From Chthoniobacterales bacterium (GTDB taxonomy: Bacteria > Verrucomicrobiota > Verrucomicrobiia > Chthoniobacterales > UBA10450), in contig DATENU010000011.1 in NCBI GenBank assembly GCA_035274845.1, forward strand, positions 124,001 to 188,000: 64,000 nt of DNA, read 5' to 3'. The notes under the pieces are model-generated. The model was not told the origin of the DNA, searched no databases, and worked only from the letters and a program-made list of their open reading frames with translations. The translations under genes and the position numbers were made by a program. Shown here piece after piece: positions 43,531 through 52,724 of this stretch (position 1 is the first letter of the stretch; the number at the start of each line of letters is the position of its first letter).

Positions 43531-43934
43531 ACTTGCGCCGGCACGCCACTCCGCAGCATCCCGGGATCCAGCTCGCGCCGCTCGTCGACGTTCTTCTCCT
43601 CCTGCTGATCTTTTTTCTCATGACCTGGAATGCGGCCCGGAATGAGAATGAGCTCGACGTTAAAATCCCAAAGGCGTCGTCCGCAAAGGAAAAAGCGACG
43701 CCGATCGGCGATGTCGTTGTGAATGTGAAAGCAGACGGCAACGTGGTCGTTAATCGGCGCACCCTGACCGCGGCTGAGCTTGGCGATATGCTCAGGAACC
43801 TGGTGCAACTTTATCCCGACCAGGCGGTCGTCATTCGGGGAGATGAGACCGGCGCCTACAAGAACGTGGTGGGCGTTCTCAATATTTGCAGCGAAGCCGG
43901 CGTGACTAACGTGGCTTTCGCCACGGCAAAATGA
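43527..43934 (+). CDS. exbD: ExbD/TolR-type biopolymer transport protein
   Basis: 135 residues. One N-terminal transmembrane segment (about 15-34) has the channel aspartate in [20 protein letters not shown], followed by the periplasmic alpha/beta domain with [15 protein letters not shown] and [20 protein letters not shown]. Works with ExbB to use the proton motive force, most likely serving TonB-dependent receptors such as the one at 3162, or the Tol system. Its ATG overlaps the preceding stop codon, and its stop overlaps the following TPR gene (ATGA). Confidence 0.88.
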   Translation: MNLRRHATPQHPGIQLAPLVDVLLLLLIFFLMTWNAARNENELDVKIPKASSAKEKATPIGDVVVNVKADGNVVVNRRTLTAAELGDMLRNLVQLYPDQAVVIRGDETGAYKNVVGVLNICSEAGVTNVAFATAK

Positions 43935-46450
43935 AAATCCGGTGGGGCGCCGTTGGCCTGGTCCAGGCGGCGCTGATTTTGTTAGTGGCTTCGTTTGCGC
44001 TCGCGCAGCAACGAACGCCGGAAGTGCGCCGCGCCCAGCCAGTGGCAGAACCGCCCGCTCCCAGGGCTGTCCCGCTCGATACGCCGACTTCGTCATCGTC
44101 GGTCAAGCCTCGTCGGAGTCCGCCAGAACCGAACGTCGCTCCAAAGCCGGCTACTACCGAAGCGAATCCTCCTTCCACCGAACCGGCATCGGAAACCGAC
44201 GCGTCGGACCGCCGGCAGCTGGAGTACGCCAACGGTCTTTTTTCTCGGAAGCTCTACGATCTGGCCGCGCCGGAGTACGAAAAGTACCTCGGCCAATATC
44301 CCGGCGCTCCGGGTCGGGCCAGCGCTTACTTCTATCTTGCGGAATGTTATCGCGCCCTCAATCGAAGCAGCGCGGCGCGAACCAGTTTCCAAAGCGTCCT
44401 GGATAATTACGGCGAAAGTGAGTTTGCCGGCCCGGCCTCGTATGGGGTCGCGGAAATTCTTTTCAACCAAAAGGATTATGCGGGAGCTCTTCCGCATTTC
44501 CATCGAGCGGCGGCGAGATCCAAGGAGCCTGCGCTGGCTTTATCGGCCCGCTATTTTGAGGCGCGCTGCCTGGAAAACACCGACCGGAAAGACGAAGCCC
44601 AGAATCTTTATCAGCAGGTCGCCGAAGCGAAAAATCCCAATCCTTATCGGGATGACGCGCGCCTCGCGGCGGGCAGCATCGCGCTGGCCCGCGGCCGAAA
44701 AGCGGACGCGTTCAGGAATTACGAAGCGCTCGCCAACGAAACGTCAAAGCCGGCTCTCAAGGCCGAAGCGACCGTCAGGGCCGGAATGGTGGCGATCGAT
44801 CTCCAGCAGACGGAGAAGGGCAAGACCGACAAGACGATGGCCGAAAAGGCGCTCAGTTTGTTGCAGAAAGGGCGGTCGCTCCCGGAAGCCGGCAAATGGC
44901 GTGCGATCGCCGAAGTCGGGCTCCTGCGACTGCAATACCAGGCCGGTCAGTACGACAAGGTCTTGGCGGAATACAAACGCGGCCAGAACGAAATCCCCGA
45001 AGAAGTCAGAGCGGAAATGATGATCATCGTGGGGAACAGCCACCGCCAGCTCGGGCACGCGAAAGAAGCGGATGAGATTTATCGCCAGATCATCGCGAAA
45101 TATCCGGACAAGGAAGAAGCGAAGGACGCGCAATACCAGCGCTTGATCAACTTCTACAACACGAATTCGACGTCGCTCCTTTCCGAAATCGACGCGTATC
45201 TCAATTCGAACCCTGCGCCGGAGCGAGCCGACCAGGCAAAGCTCCTGAAAGCCGAATACTTTTACAAGGAACAGAAGTTTGCCGAGGCCGCTCCGCTCTA
45301 CGCCGAGCTGCGCGATTCCCATCTCTCGCCAAAGCTGCGGGCTGAGGCTGCCTACAAACTTGGCTGGTGTTATGTGCAGCTAAAGGACGGGGAGCACGTC
45401 ATCGAGGCGTTCGACTATTTCGTGGGAAATTTTTCGGACAGCCCGCAGATGCCTTCCGTTCTAACCCAGCGCGCCCTGGCTCATCAGGCGAATAAGAACT
45501 ACGACTCGGCGATCGGGGACTTGAACACGCTCCTGGCCCGGTATCCTGCTGCGAAGGAGCGGGAAGCAGCTCTCCAGCAAAAGGCCCTGATTCTCGGACA
45601 GCAGGAAAACGCGAAAGGAATGTCCGACGCGTTTCGCCAGCTGCTGAAAGAGTTCCCCAAGAGCTCGGTCGCGGCGCAGGCCAATTACTACATTGGGAAA
45701 GCCGCCTTCGAAGCGAAGGATTACAAAGGATCCTTGGCGCCGCTCGACGCCGCCCGGCAGCTGAACAAGGACCAGTATTACAATCTGGCCACGCTTCGAA
45801 TTGTCTCCGCCTATTTTTATCTGAAAGATCGCGCGGCCCTGACGAAGGAAGTGGACGGGTTCCTGGTGGGCAGTCCAAGCGCCCGAATCCCGGCGGAAAT
45901 TCTCGAATGGCTTGGGCTCGAGTACTACAACGAGAAGAATTACGCAGCGGCGGAGAAATATCTCAACCTTCTCGGTCAGAGCGAGTCCCTCGGAAATGTG
46001 AAACCGGATTTCTGGTTCTATCTCGCCGATGCGGAAACGAAGCTAAAGAATGTCGCCCAGGCGGAAGCCGCCTACGAAAAATATCTCCAGGTCGCGACCG
46101 ATCCCGCGGCCAAGGCGAAGACCTTGCTGGCCCTGGGGGCCACCAAGATCGCCGCGCACAAGCCAGATGACGCCCAGAAAATCGCCGAGGAAATAATGAG
46201 ATTGCAGCCGGAAGGGCGGGTGAATGCGGAAGCTCGTTTGCTGGCCGGCGACGTCCAGGTTGAGCGCCAGAATTTCGACGAAGCGGGCAAGGCCTTTATG
46301 GGAGTCGCCTTGCTTTACGACGATCCCGCGGTTACTCCGCGGGCCTTGCAAAAGGCCGCGTTTGCCTACGAAAAGGCGGGCCGGAAAGAAGAAGCCGATC
46401 GTGTGGCGAAACAACTGCGCGAAAAGTATCCCGATTTTGCCGGCGGTTAA
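43931..46450 (+). CDS. large periplasmic TPR protein of the Exb/Tol operon
   Basis: 839 residues: a signal peptide (ALILLVASFALAQQ), a Pro/Ala/Ser linker (about 30-90), then roughly sixteen TPR units ending at residue 835, such as GLFSRKLYDLAAPEYEKYL and DEIYRQIIAKYPDKEEAKDAQY. The arrangement with exbB-exbD resembles CpoB/YbgF or BamD-like scaffolds of Tol-Pal, but it is far larger than YbgF (about 260). ATGA overlap with exbD indicates coupling. It likely bridges the energising complex to the outer membrane or peptidoglycan. Downstream the minus-strand imuB fragment is convergent. Confidence 0.85.
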   Translation: MKIRWGAVGLVQAALILLVASFALAQQRTPEVRRAQPVAEPPAPRAVPLDTPTSSSSVKPRRSPPEPNVAPKPATTEANPPSTEPASETDASDRRQLEYANGLFSRKLYDLAAPEYEKYLGQYPGAPGRASAYFYLAECYRALNRSSAARTSFQSVLDNYGESEFAGPASYGVAEILFNQKDYAGALPHFHRAAARSKEPALALSARYFEARCLENTDRKDEAQNLYQQVAEAKNPNPYRDDARLAAGSIALARGRKADAFRNYEALANETSKPALKAEATVRAGMVAIDLQQTEKGKTDKTMAEKALSLLQKGRSLPEAGKWRAIAEVGLLRLQYQAGQYDKVLAEYKRGQNEIPEEVRAEMMIIVGNSHRQLGHAKEADEIYRQIIAKYPDKEEAKDAQYQRLINFYNTNSTSLLSEIDAYLNSNPAPERADQAKLLKAEYFYKEQKFAEAAPLYAELRDSHLSPKLRAEAAYKLGWCYVQLKDGEHVIEAFDYFVGNFSDSPQMPSVLTQRALAHQANKNYDSAIGDLNTLLARYPAAKEREAALQQKALILGQQENAKGMSDAFRQLLKEFPKSSVAAQANYYIGKAAFEAKDYKGSLAPLDAARQLNKDQYYNLATLRIVSAYFYLKDRAALTKEVDGFLVGSPSARIPAEILEWLGLEYYNEKNYAAAEKYLNLLGQSESLGNVKPDFWFYLADAETKLKNVAQAEAAYEKYLQVATDPAAKAKTLLALGATKIAAHKPDDAQKIAEEIMRLQPEGRVNAEARLLAGDVQVERQNFDEAGKAFMGVALLYDDPAVTPRALQKAAFAYEKAGRKEEADRVAKQLREKYPDFAGG

Positions 46451-46474
46451 TCTGGGACGCGCAGCTATCCGGAA

Positions 46475-46996
46475 TTAGACGATCGATAGTAATTCGGTCG
46501 GAAGTCCGGAGAGAAATTGGCTCGCGTCGTCGATTTGCAAGACCGGTTTCGCCAAATGAGCCGCGAGAAAACTCGCGTCGGGCGTCGGCGCGATCCCGGC
46601 TTGCGCGACGATTTCAGCATCCGCCAGCTGCTCGATGACTCGCGTAACGTTCCGGAGGAGATTTTTATTGTCCGTGAATTGGACCGTAGCAATTCCTCCC
46701 GCGGTTGCTTCGACATACGGCGCGAGCGTCCCCGCCAAATGGAGCAAAATGTCCTGGACTACCTTTTCCTGGGAAGGCAGCCGGATTCTGACCTGAAGCT
46801 GAAGACAGCGAGCCAAACCCTGGCTCGGCGTCATGCCGCGATGCACGCCGGTTTCTTCGGCCGCGGCGTTGAGTTGAATAATCGCGGCTTTTTTTTCCTG
46901 GTCGTCAATTAACGCGACAGGCTGGTCGCGCAACTCAGCCTGGTGACGCAACGCGGCTTGCAGGTGAAAATCGGGAACATAAATCGTGGCAAACAT
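46475..46996 (-). CDS. ImuB-like Y-family polymerase, N-terminal part only
   Basis: 173 residues. IYVPDFHLQAALRHQAEL, PVALIDDQEKKAAIIQLN and GVHRGMTPSQGLARCL match the palm/finger part of ImuB, the catalytically inactive Y-family homologue of the SOS mutasome. The first acidic residue of the active polymerases is replaced, as usual in ImuB. Normal ImuB is 450-550 residues; this frame stops after SGLPTELLSIV, just where the helix-hairpin-helix would begin. The region downstream holds only the convergent TPR gene. It starts inside the imuA stop codon (TGATG), so the two are coupled. Confidence 0.75.
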   Translation of the reverse strand: MFATIYVPDFHLQAALRHQAELRDQPVALIDDQEKKAAIIQLNAAAEETGVHRGMTPSQGLARCLQLQVRIRLPSQEKVVQDILLHLAGTLAPYVEATAGGIATVQFTDNKNLLRNVTRVIEQLADAEIVAQAGIAPTPDASFLAAHLAKPVLQIDDASQFLSGLPTELLSIV

Positions 46997-47640
46997 CAGC
47001 CCGTCCTCGCCATGACCTGCTTTCCGCCCTGCGCCCGTTTCACCCGAATTTGGAGACGCGCCGTCAGGCAGTCTTGTTCCAGATCGGCGAGCTGCCAGGC
47101 GTTATGGAGAGAAAGCTTTAATTGCGCGCTGTTGATAAGACTCGTGCGAGTAAGAACGAGGAAGGCAGCCGGCGCGGCTTCCACCAGGCGTTGCAGCCGA
47201 TACCAGCTCGTTTGCGGGATCTTGCGCAGCTCCTCGGAAGCATTCAGGACCAGATCGAGCACCACGAGCGGGAAATTGCCGTCGCGCAGAAGTAAATCGG
47301 CGGCTTGGACGGCTTCGAAGGCGGTTCGGCACCGGACCCAAAGCAGATGGCCCAAACGGGCATTATCAAGAGATTGGGGATCGAATGAATCTTTCCCATC
47401 CACCAGCGCGAGAAAACAACCGGTGCGGTGGGCATTTTGTAAAAGCGCGTAAAGCAATAGCGCGCTCCCCCCGCTTGGATTGGGACTGCTCAGCTCCGTA
47501 ATGGCATTTTTCGGTAATCCGCCGCCGATGGAATCATCGATCGCTGGCACTCCAGTCGGAAGACAATCAACGGTGGGAGCGAATGTCTGGGGAAAGCGTT
47601 CTGCCAGGAGCTTTCGAAGATCGATAATGCTCGTGGCCAT
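46996..47640 (-). CDS. ImuA-like RecA-family protein of the SOS mutagenesis cassette
   Basis: 214 residues from ATG 47638-47640. The N-terminal TSIIDLRKLLAERFP, then LPTGVPAIDDSIGGGLPKNAITELS and the RecA-fold core (LFLALVDGKDSF-like segment, VVLDLVLNASEELRK) correspond to ImuA/SulA-like proteins that regulate ImuB. The Walker A loop is degenerate (SSPNPSGGSALLLY), so ATPase activity is doubtful. It is followed by the ImuB fragment with a one-base overlap and preceded by its own LexA-type palindrome at 47668, so it is probably SOS-induced and separate from lexA. Confidence 0.75.
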   Translation of the reverse strand: MATSIIDLRKLLAERFPQTFAPTVDCLPTGVPAIDDSIGGGLPKNAITELSSPNPSGGSALLLYALLQNAHRTGCFLALVDGKDSFDPQSLDNARLGHLLWVRCRTAFEAVQAADLLLRDGNFPLVVLDLVLNASEELRKIPQTSWYRLQRLVEAAPAAFLVLTRTSLINSAQLKLSLHNAWQLADLEQDCLTARLQIRVKRAQGGKQVMARTG

Positions 47641-47667
47641 GCCCGAGAATGGCATAGCCGCGAGATA

Positions 47668-47681
47668 TGTTCAACTGAACA
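47668..47681. promoter_or_regulatory. LexA box upstream of imuA
   Basis: TGTTCAACTGAACA, a perfect TGTTC-N4-GAACA palindrome, 28 bases before the imuA start codon and 16 bases beyond the lexA stop codon. The same core precedes lexA itself. Confidence 0.75.
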
Positions 47682-47696
47682 GTCAGAGCTGAGGTC

Positions 47697-48323
47697 TTAT
47701 CCGCGTTTTCGCCGCGCCGCCGGCATCTGCTTCCGGATCAACGACACCATTACTCCCTGGATTCGCAGTTCCCGGGCCGGGACCAGGTTCGGATAGAGCG
47801 GGTTCTCCGCTTTCAGATAAGGCCGTCCGTGTTCCATCACGTATCGCTTCAGCGTCGTCTCGCCATCGATCAACGCGGCCACGATATCGCCGTTCTGGGC
47901 ATCTTTCCGGTCCTCGAGAATCACCATGTCGCCATCGAGGATGTGGGCGTCGATCATCGAGTCGCCGCGGACGCGGAGCGCGAACGTCTTCCCGTTCTTC
48001 GAAACGTTCGCCGAATGGCTGTCGAGGGAGACATGGCCTTCGACCGTCTGCTCGGTCAGCGTCGCCATCCCGGCCGGGATTTGCCCGTAGATCGGGATGT
48101 CCGTGATCCGCACTTTCTGCACCGGAGTGATAAGCGCCCGCGCCTTGCGCGCGTGACGGTTCAGAAAGCCCTTCCGCTCGAGCGTGTCGAGGTATTGCAT
48201 GACCGAGGTTTGGCTCGCGAAACCGAAATGCTGTTGGATCTCGCGCGTGCTCGGCGTGATCCCTTTTTCTCGCTGTTCCGACTGGATAAAATCGAGAACA
48301 CCTTGCTGTCTCTGGGTCAGCAT
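47697..48323 (-). CDS. lexA: LexA SOS repressor
   Basis: 208 residues. N-terminal winged helix (1-65, with the recognition part STREIQQHFGFASQTSVMQY), linker, then the S24 self-cleaving domain. The cleavage site is Ala84-Gly85 in QIPAGMATL, Ser122 in RGDSMIDAH and Lys159 in TTLKRYV form the dyad. RecA-ssDNA stimulates cleavage, releasing repression of SOS genes. The palindrome at 48357 is 34 bases upstream of the start codon, consistent with autorepression. Length matches classical LexA. Confidence 0.95.
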   Translation of the reverse strand: MLTQRQQGVLDFIQSEQREKGITPSTREIQQHFGFASQTSVMQYLDTLERKGFLNRHARKARALITPVQKVRITDIPIYGQIPAGMATLTEQTVEGHVSLDSHSANVSKNGKTFALRVRGDSMIDAHILDGDMVILEDRKDAQNGDIVAALIDGETTLKRYVMEHGRPYLKAENPLYPNLVPARELRIQGVMVSLIRKQMPAARRKRG

Positions 48324-48356
48324 GTCTCCATCATCCGCGAAAAGGTTGGCCTCGCA

Positions 48357-48370
48357 AGTTCAAATGAACA
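48357..48370. promoter_or_regulatory. LexA box upstream of lexA
   Basis: AGTTCAAATGAACA, one base off the TGTTC-N4-GAACA palindrome found before imuA. It lies directly next to the REP-like element at 48376, 34 bases from the lexA start. Confidence 0.65.
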
Positions 48371-48375
48371 TTTCG

Positions 48376-48445
48376 CTGTAGCGGCGGTCTCTGACCGCCG
48401 AACGAGTTATGTCGAATCCTCGACGGTCAGAGACCGCCGCTACAG
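48376..48445. repeat. REP-like inverted repeat with 22-bp perfect arms
   Basis: Left arm starts CTGTAGCGGCGGTCTCTGAC (48376) and its exact inverse ends ...GACCGCCGCTACAG at 48445. A 26-base centre separates the arms. The right arm encodes the last bases of the HscB-like gene's stop codon (48440-48442). No RAYT transposase is in the window. Confidence 0.85.
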
Positions 48446-48988
48446 GGTCAATTGAAAGGCCAGCTCATCCAATTGCGCGGACCAGCGCCCCAAGTAAGCG
48501 AATCGTTGATACAGGATCGCGAGCTCCTCGAGCTGTTGCATCTCCGTTTGCCGCAAACGCGATTCAGCCGCGTTGCTGAGTTCCTGAACTTTGTCCCGCA
48601 ATCCGCCAACCTCCTTTTGCGCGCCGATAACCTCCACCTTGAGCAACGACTTGGTCAATGGGTTTGACGCCGCGCGCATTTTTTCCAGCAACCGCGTGGC
48701 GCTCTGGTTCAACGCGCCGATCTGGAGAAAAATCTCCTGCAAATCCAACGGCACCGCCTGGTTCGCCGCCGGCGCCCGGTTCTCGAGGCTCAACAAATGA
48801 TGCAGCCGCCGCTTCGGATCCTGCAAAACCTGGTAAGCCTTGTTGAGCTCGGCGAAGCCGCCGCCTTCCGGGCCGCGCGCCGAATCCGGATGCTGCTCCA
48901 GCGTCTTCCGGTGAAAGATTTCTTTCAGCGCCGCAGGATCCAGCCACGGAACGCGTGGCTGATCGAGAAGCGCGAAATAATCGATCAT
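48440..48988 (-). CDS. HscB-like J-domain co-chaperone for Fe-S assembly
   Basis: 182 residues. The N-terminal J-domain (1-70) has DYFALLDQPR at its start and the Hsp70-stimulating HPD in LEQHPDSARG, then LNKAYQVLQDPKRRLHHLL. The C-terminal half (about 90-180) is helical, as in HscB, which delivers IscU to HscA. It overlaps the next gene upstream, an A-type Fe-S carrier, by ATGA, which supports a role in Fe-S transfer. The C-terminal end is supplied by a REP-like element. Confidence 0.8.
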   Translation of the reverse strand: MIDYFALLDQPRVPWLDPAALKEIFHRKTLEQHPDSARGPEGGGFAELNKAYQVLQDPKRRLHHLLSLENRAPAANQAVPLDLQEIFLQIGALNQSATRLLEKMRAASNPLTKSLLKVEVIGAQKEVGGLRDKVQELSNAAESRLRQTEMQQLEELAILYQRFAYLGRWSAQLDELAFQLTL

Positions 48989-49365
48989 GCAGCAAAACTC
49001 TCGCCGCAGGAACAGTGGGCTACCGCGTTGGGGTTCGTCACCTTGAACCCGCCCTTCTGCAGATCGTCGCTGTAATCGAGAAGCGACCCGCTCACGAAGA
49101 GCGCGCTCTTCGGATCGACCACCACCCGCACATTGGCCGATTCAACCATGATGTCCCGGTTCGCCGGGCCATCCACCAGGTCCATCTTGTATTGCAACCC
49201 CGAGCAGCCGCCGCCGATCACCGCCACCCGCAGCGCTCCCGTCGCGCGACCCTGCTTTTCCAGGAGCGAATTCAGTTTCCGAGAAGCGTTCTCGGTCACT
49301 TTGATGAGGCGCTCGTTCCCGATCTTGTAATTGATCGGCGCGGCGGTGGAAGCGGCTTCAGACAC
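48985..49365 (-). CDS. A-type iron-sulfur carrier (IscA/ErpA/HesB family)
   Basis: 126 residues. The three conserved cysteines are present: VIGGGCSGLQYKM in the middle and AHCSCGESFAA at the end. ITVTENA-like start KVTENASRKLNSLLEKQG and DPKSALFVSGSLLDY fit the family. Transfers [Fe-S] clusters to client proteins or assembles them. A short acidic N-terminal extension (about 17 residues) precedes the domain. It is coupled to the HscB-like gene by a four-base overlap. Confidence 0.92.
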   Translation of the reverse strand: MSEAASTAAPINYKIGNERLIKVTENASRKLNSLLEKQGRATGALRVAVIGGGCSGLQYKMDLVDGPANRDIMVESANVRVVVDPKSALFVSGSLLDYSDDLQKGGFKVTNPNAVAHCSCGESFAA

Positions 49366-49421
49366 GAGGAGATTTTAGTTCCCCGTGGATAGACGGCAAG
49401 TGGCGCCTGTGTCCCCTTTGC

Positions 49422-50081
49422 TTAGGAAAGTCCGGCATTCATCGCGAAGCGGACTAGCCTCGCGACATTGCGGGCGCCGGTCTTCGTCATCAGGTTAGCC
49501 CGGTGCGTTTCCACAGTCGGAACACTGATAAAAAGTCGTCCTGCGATTTCCTTAGTGGTCAGGCCTCCCGCAATCAGCTTCAGGATCTGGCGTTCGCGCG
49601 GAGTTAGCCGGACGTTGACACCCGCATCGCGCCGCCGTGGCCCGCCCCCGGAGCAGAAGTAGCGCTGGCCGCGGCTAACCCGATCCACCGCCAGAAGAAA
49701 ATCGTCCCAGCTATCTGTTTTTTCGACGAAACCGTCCGCGCCACAGTCGTTGGCCTCGCCGAACCAATTTTCCTTCGGGAACGCGGTGCAAAGCAAAATT
49801 CGGGTCGCGGGTGACGCCCGACGAATATCTGGGACGGCGGCGACTCCGCTGCGGTCCGGCAAGTTAACATCGAGAACGAGAAGATTGGGCTCGAAACGGC
49901 GACAGACCTTGACCGCGTCTGCCGCGGTGCCCACTGCGGCGACGACGTCGTAGTGCTTGTCGCCGCGAGTCAATTCGCGGGAGATCAAATCGCGCATGAA
50001 GGCGTGATCGTCCGCCACAGCCACGCGCGGGTGGTTGCTGAAAGGTTTGACGACTGGGGGTCGGCGCAAAATTGCGCTCAT
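49422..50081 (-). CDS. NarL/LuxR-type response regulator
   Basis: From ATG 50079-50081 the protein has 219 residues; longer starts add non-conserved sequence. A receiver domain (about 18-135) holds VADDH acidic pocket, the phospho-acceptor Asp in LLVLDVNLPDRSG, the switch Thr in LLCTAF, and Lys in VEKTD. The C-terminal LuxR helix-turn-helix (about 150-219) reads LTPRERQILKLIAGGLTTKEIAGRLF, SVPTVETHRANL. No histidine kinase gene is adjacent, so its partner is encoded elsewhere. It activates unknown targets. Confidence 0.88.
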   Translation of the reverse strand: MSAILRRPPVVKPFSNHPRVAVADDHAFMRDLISRELTRGDKHYDVVAAVGTAADAVKVCRRFEPNLLVLDVNLPDRSGVAAVPDIRRASPATRILLCTAFPKENWFGEANDCGADGFVEKTDSWDDFLLAVDRVSRGQRYFCSGGGPRRRDAGVNVRLTPRERQILKLIAGGLTTKEIAGRLFISVPTVETHRANLMTKTGARNVARLVRFAMNAGLS

Positions 50082-50279
50082 GGTTTTCCACGATCCGTCC
50101 GAAGTCCTCAACATACAAGCGGAGGTTTGAATCGAATTGCTTCCCAGCGAGCGCCGGAAACCACAAGCGTTCGGCAAAATCGAAAAAAATCACGGTTTTA
50201 CATGACTAGACGGAGCACAGGTCTGCCCGCATGATCCGCCCTCAATCGTCTCTTTGAGAACGAGCTAACCACATCCTCT

Positions 50280-52079
50280 ATGAGCACAGCCCCATCTTTC
50301 TTTCGCCCGTTCGTCGTTCCGCTCATTATCCTGGCCGCCTGCTTCGCAACTCAGAAAGCGACCGCGATCGACGGACTATTATTGCAGGACGCCTACGTCA
50401 GCTCGACCGATCAGATTAATTATGGGACGAGTGGCGACCTGAGGGTTTACTACAATGAGAATGGCATAACCGGGATCATTATCATCGGGCAATCCGCCTC
50501 GATGCGCGCCTTTCTAAAATTTAGCATTGCCACGCTGCCGCCCGGCACGACCGCGACTGACGTTACCCAGGCTCGGCTCAACCTCTGGGTAAATAGCTCC
50601 TCGTCCACCACCGGGAGGATCACACTCACTCCCGTAACAAGCGCATGGGACGAATCAACTCTGACCGGGAGCGATCGCGTCAGTTTCGGTTCCCCGAGGT
50701 ACGAAAACTTGTCCATCGATGCCATCGGCCAGTTCGTCAGCATTGACGTGACCGACTGGGTCCGGGGCTGGCTCGCGGGCACGCTCGTCAACGAGGGATT
50801 TGTGATCGAACCCAGTGATGGCAGTTCCGACATGGATCTCTATTTTGACAGCAAGGAATCCACCCAGACGAGCCACGAGCCCAGGCTCGAAATTGTTTTG
50901 GCTGGGCCTGCTGGACCGCAAGGGCCACAGGGTTTCCAAGGTCCTCAAGGACCGCAGGGATCACAAGGTCCTACCGGTGCAACGGGTCCGGCCGGTGCGA
51001 CCGGCCCGGCGGGTCCTCAAGGTCCTGCCGGTTCGCAAGGGGTCCAGGGCCCCGCTGGATCACCGGGTGCGACCGGACCGCAGGGACCGCAAGGGCGGAG
51101 TTCTGCTATTGCGTGGGGTTATTCGACCAACACGACTTCGGTCCCGCCCCTGTCCGACGGCGAAGTTCGTTTTAACAATTCGAGTCTCGGGTCCGCTACC
51201 GAGATGTATATTTCGCGCTCGGACAATTGGGGTTCGATCCAAACCACTGAAATCGATCGCTGGGATGATGGCGCCTCGGGCGTACTATATATTCGCGATC
51301 TTCTCCTCGGCCGATCTCAGGAGTTCGCGATCACGGGCGCGATCACTACCACCGGCAACTGGTTTACTGTCCCGATCGCGCGGGTCGGTGGCAGCGGCAC
51401 TTGGACCGATCTGCAGGAGGTTTCCATCATCTTCGTGCCGAACGGAGCCCCTGGCGCCGCTGGAGCCGAAGGTCCCCTGGGGCCGCAGGGTCCGATTGGG
51501 GTGACCGGCCCACAAGGACCCGCGGGCGCGACCGGCCCGCAGGGCCCCGTCGGGCCAGCCGGCGATCCAGGAATACCCGGGGTGACCGGACCGCAGGGAC
51601 TCCCGGGTGATGCTGGTCCGGCTGGTCGCACAATCCTGCATGGGTATGGCCCGCCTGACACCTCGCTGGGCGAAGACGACGACTTTTACATTGACCTGCT
51701 GGCTCGGCAGTTATACGGGCCGAAAGCTACTTTTTGGGGCGATCCCTTTGATCTGGTGGGGCCAACCGGAGCCAACGGCGTCGATGGGACCGTTTGGCGT
51801 CTTGGATATGAAGTTCCCCAGTATCCGGTCACGGAAGGCAACGTGGGGGATTTCTTTTTCAACCCGCAGACCGGCGACTACTATGTGCTTAGCGTCCAAT
51901 TCGGCGGCGGACATTTTTACGGTCTTGTTGGCAACCTGAAGGGCCCGCAAGGAGATCAGGGACAGCCCGGCGAGACCGGGCCGCAAGGCACCCAGGGTCC
52001 TCCGGGAACCTGGCCGACGCACCTCGCTCCTCTCGGCGATTTGTCGATGGGCGAATTCACGCAAGGCCCGACTCCGTAA
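50280..52079 (+). CDS. secreted DNRLRE-domain protein with collagen-like Gly-X-Y repeats
   Basis: 599 residues. A signal peptide ([15 protein letters not shown]) is followed by a DNRLRE-type beta-sandwich (about 30-205; [47 protein letters not shown]), a module found in exported adhesins. Then come three collagen-like blocks (about 213-275, 395-455 and 555-585) of [19 protein letters not shown]-type triplets that can form triple helices, with globular spacers between. It is probably a cell-surface fibre. The high GC triplet-repeat bases are its codon signature. No sortase or partner is evident. Confidence 0.85.
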   Translation: MSTAPSFFRPFVVPLIILAACFATQKATAIDGLLLQDAYVSSTDQINYGTSGDLRVYYNENGITGIIIIGQSASMRAFLKFSIATLPPGTTATDVTQARLNLWVNSSSSTTGRITLTPVTSAWDESTLTGSDRVSFGSPRYENLSIDAIGQFVSIDVTDWVRGWLAGTLVNEGFVIEPSDGSSDMDLYFDSKESTQTSHEPRLEIVLAGPAGPQGPQGFQGPQGPQGSQGPTGATGPAGATGPAGPQGPAGSQGVQGPAGSPGATGPQGPQGRSSAIAWGYSTNTTSVPPLSDGEVRFNNSSLGSATEMYISRSDNWGSIQTTEIDRWDDGASGVLYIRDLLLGRSQEFAITGAITTTGNWFTVPIARVGGSGTWTDLQEVSIIFVPNGAPGAAGAEGPLGPQGPIGVTGPQGPAGATGPQGPVGPAGDPGIPGVTGPQGLPGDAGPAGRTILHGYGPPDTSLGEDDDFYIDLLARQLYGPKATFWGDPFDLVGPTGANGVDGTVWRLGYEVPQYPVTEGNVGDFFFNPQTGDYYVLSVQFGGGHFYGLVGNLKGPQGDQGQPGETGPQGTQGPPGTWPTHLAPLGDLSMGEFTQGPTP

Positions 52080-52106
52080 TCGCTGCGACGCGCTCCTTTC
52101 CTTTTC

Positions 52107-52643
52107 ATGAAACCGGCCGCGCCCGATAACTGCAACGGAGTTACTCGACTCCGCGTTTTGCTTGCACTTCTTTTATGCGGGTTGCTTCCATTTCTTGCGT
52201 TTGCTGCCGCGCCGGCCTGGTGGGCAGAACGCGGAGTTACCGTGCCGAACACGTCGGCGGATGATTACGCACCGGCAAACCAGGGTCAGCTCAAAAATAT
52301 TGCCAAAGCCGCCGTTGCCGAGATGGACGACAAGCTTCCCGGCGGTGCCGGCGACGAGCTGCATAATTTGGTTACGAGCTGGGCGACTCCGTCACCACAG
52401 ACCAACGATTTTGCTCCGCTCAATCTCGGCCAGTTGAAGAACGTGGCAAAGCCGTTTTACGACCGGCTGATTGCCGCTGGTCTCGCCAACGCCTATCCTT
52501 GGACCGGCAGCGCGGCGCCCGCCGACGACTTCGCCGTCGCCAACCTCGGCCAGGTAAAGAATCTCTTCAGTTTTGACGTTTCTTCGGGGGACGTGTCGAA
52601 CGCGTTTGGTCAAGTAAAACGAAATCCAAGAAAGAAGGACTGA
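52107..52643 (+). CDS. secreted protein with repeated DDYAxxNxGQLKN motif
   Basis: 178 residues. A signal peptide (RVLLALLLCGLLPFLAFAA) precedes APAWWAERGV. Three copies of one motif follow: DDYAPANQGQLKNIAKA, NDFAPLNLGQLKNVAKP and DDFAVANLGQVKNLFSF. I have seen this motif mainly in verrucomicrobial exported proteins, often much longer than this. The C-terminus (QVKRNPRKKD) ends abruptly and could be a truncation. Function unknown. Confidence 0.65.
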   Translation: MKPAAPDNCNGVTRLRVLLALLLCGLLPFLAFAAAPAWWAERGVTVPNTSADDYAPANQGQLKNIAKAAVAEMDDKLPGGAGDELHNLVTSWATPSPQTNDFAPLNLGQLKNVAKPFYDRLIAAGLANAYPWTGSAAPADDFAVANLGQVKNLFSFDVSSGDVSNAFGQVKRNPRKKD

Positions 52644-52724
52644 CCCCGTTTGGCTGACCGATACTCCCGGCTGCCTACTGGCGGTTAAAGAGGAATCCCG
52701 TCCGGCCACCTAGACACCCGCTTT

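Noticed and set aside
50915-51600. Regular 9-base periodic repeats
   Set aside because: They are Gly-X-Y codons of the collagen-like protein.
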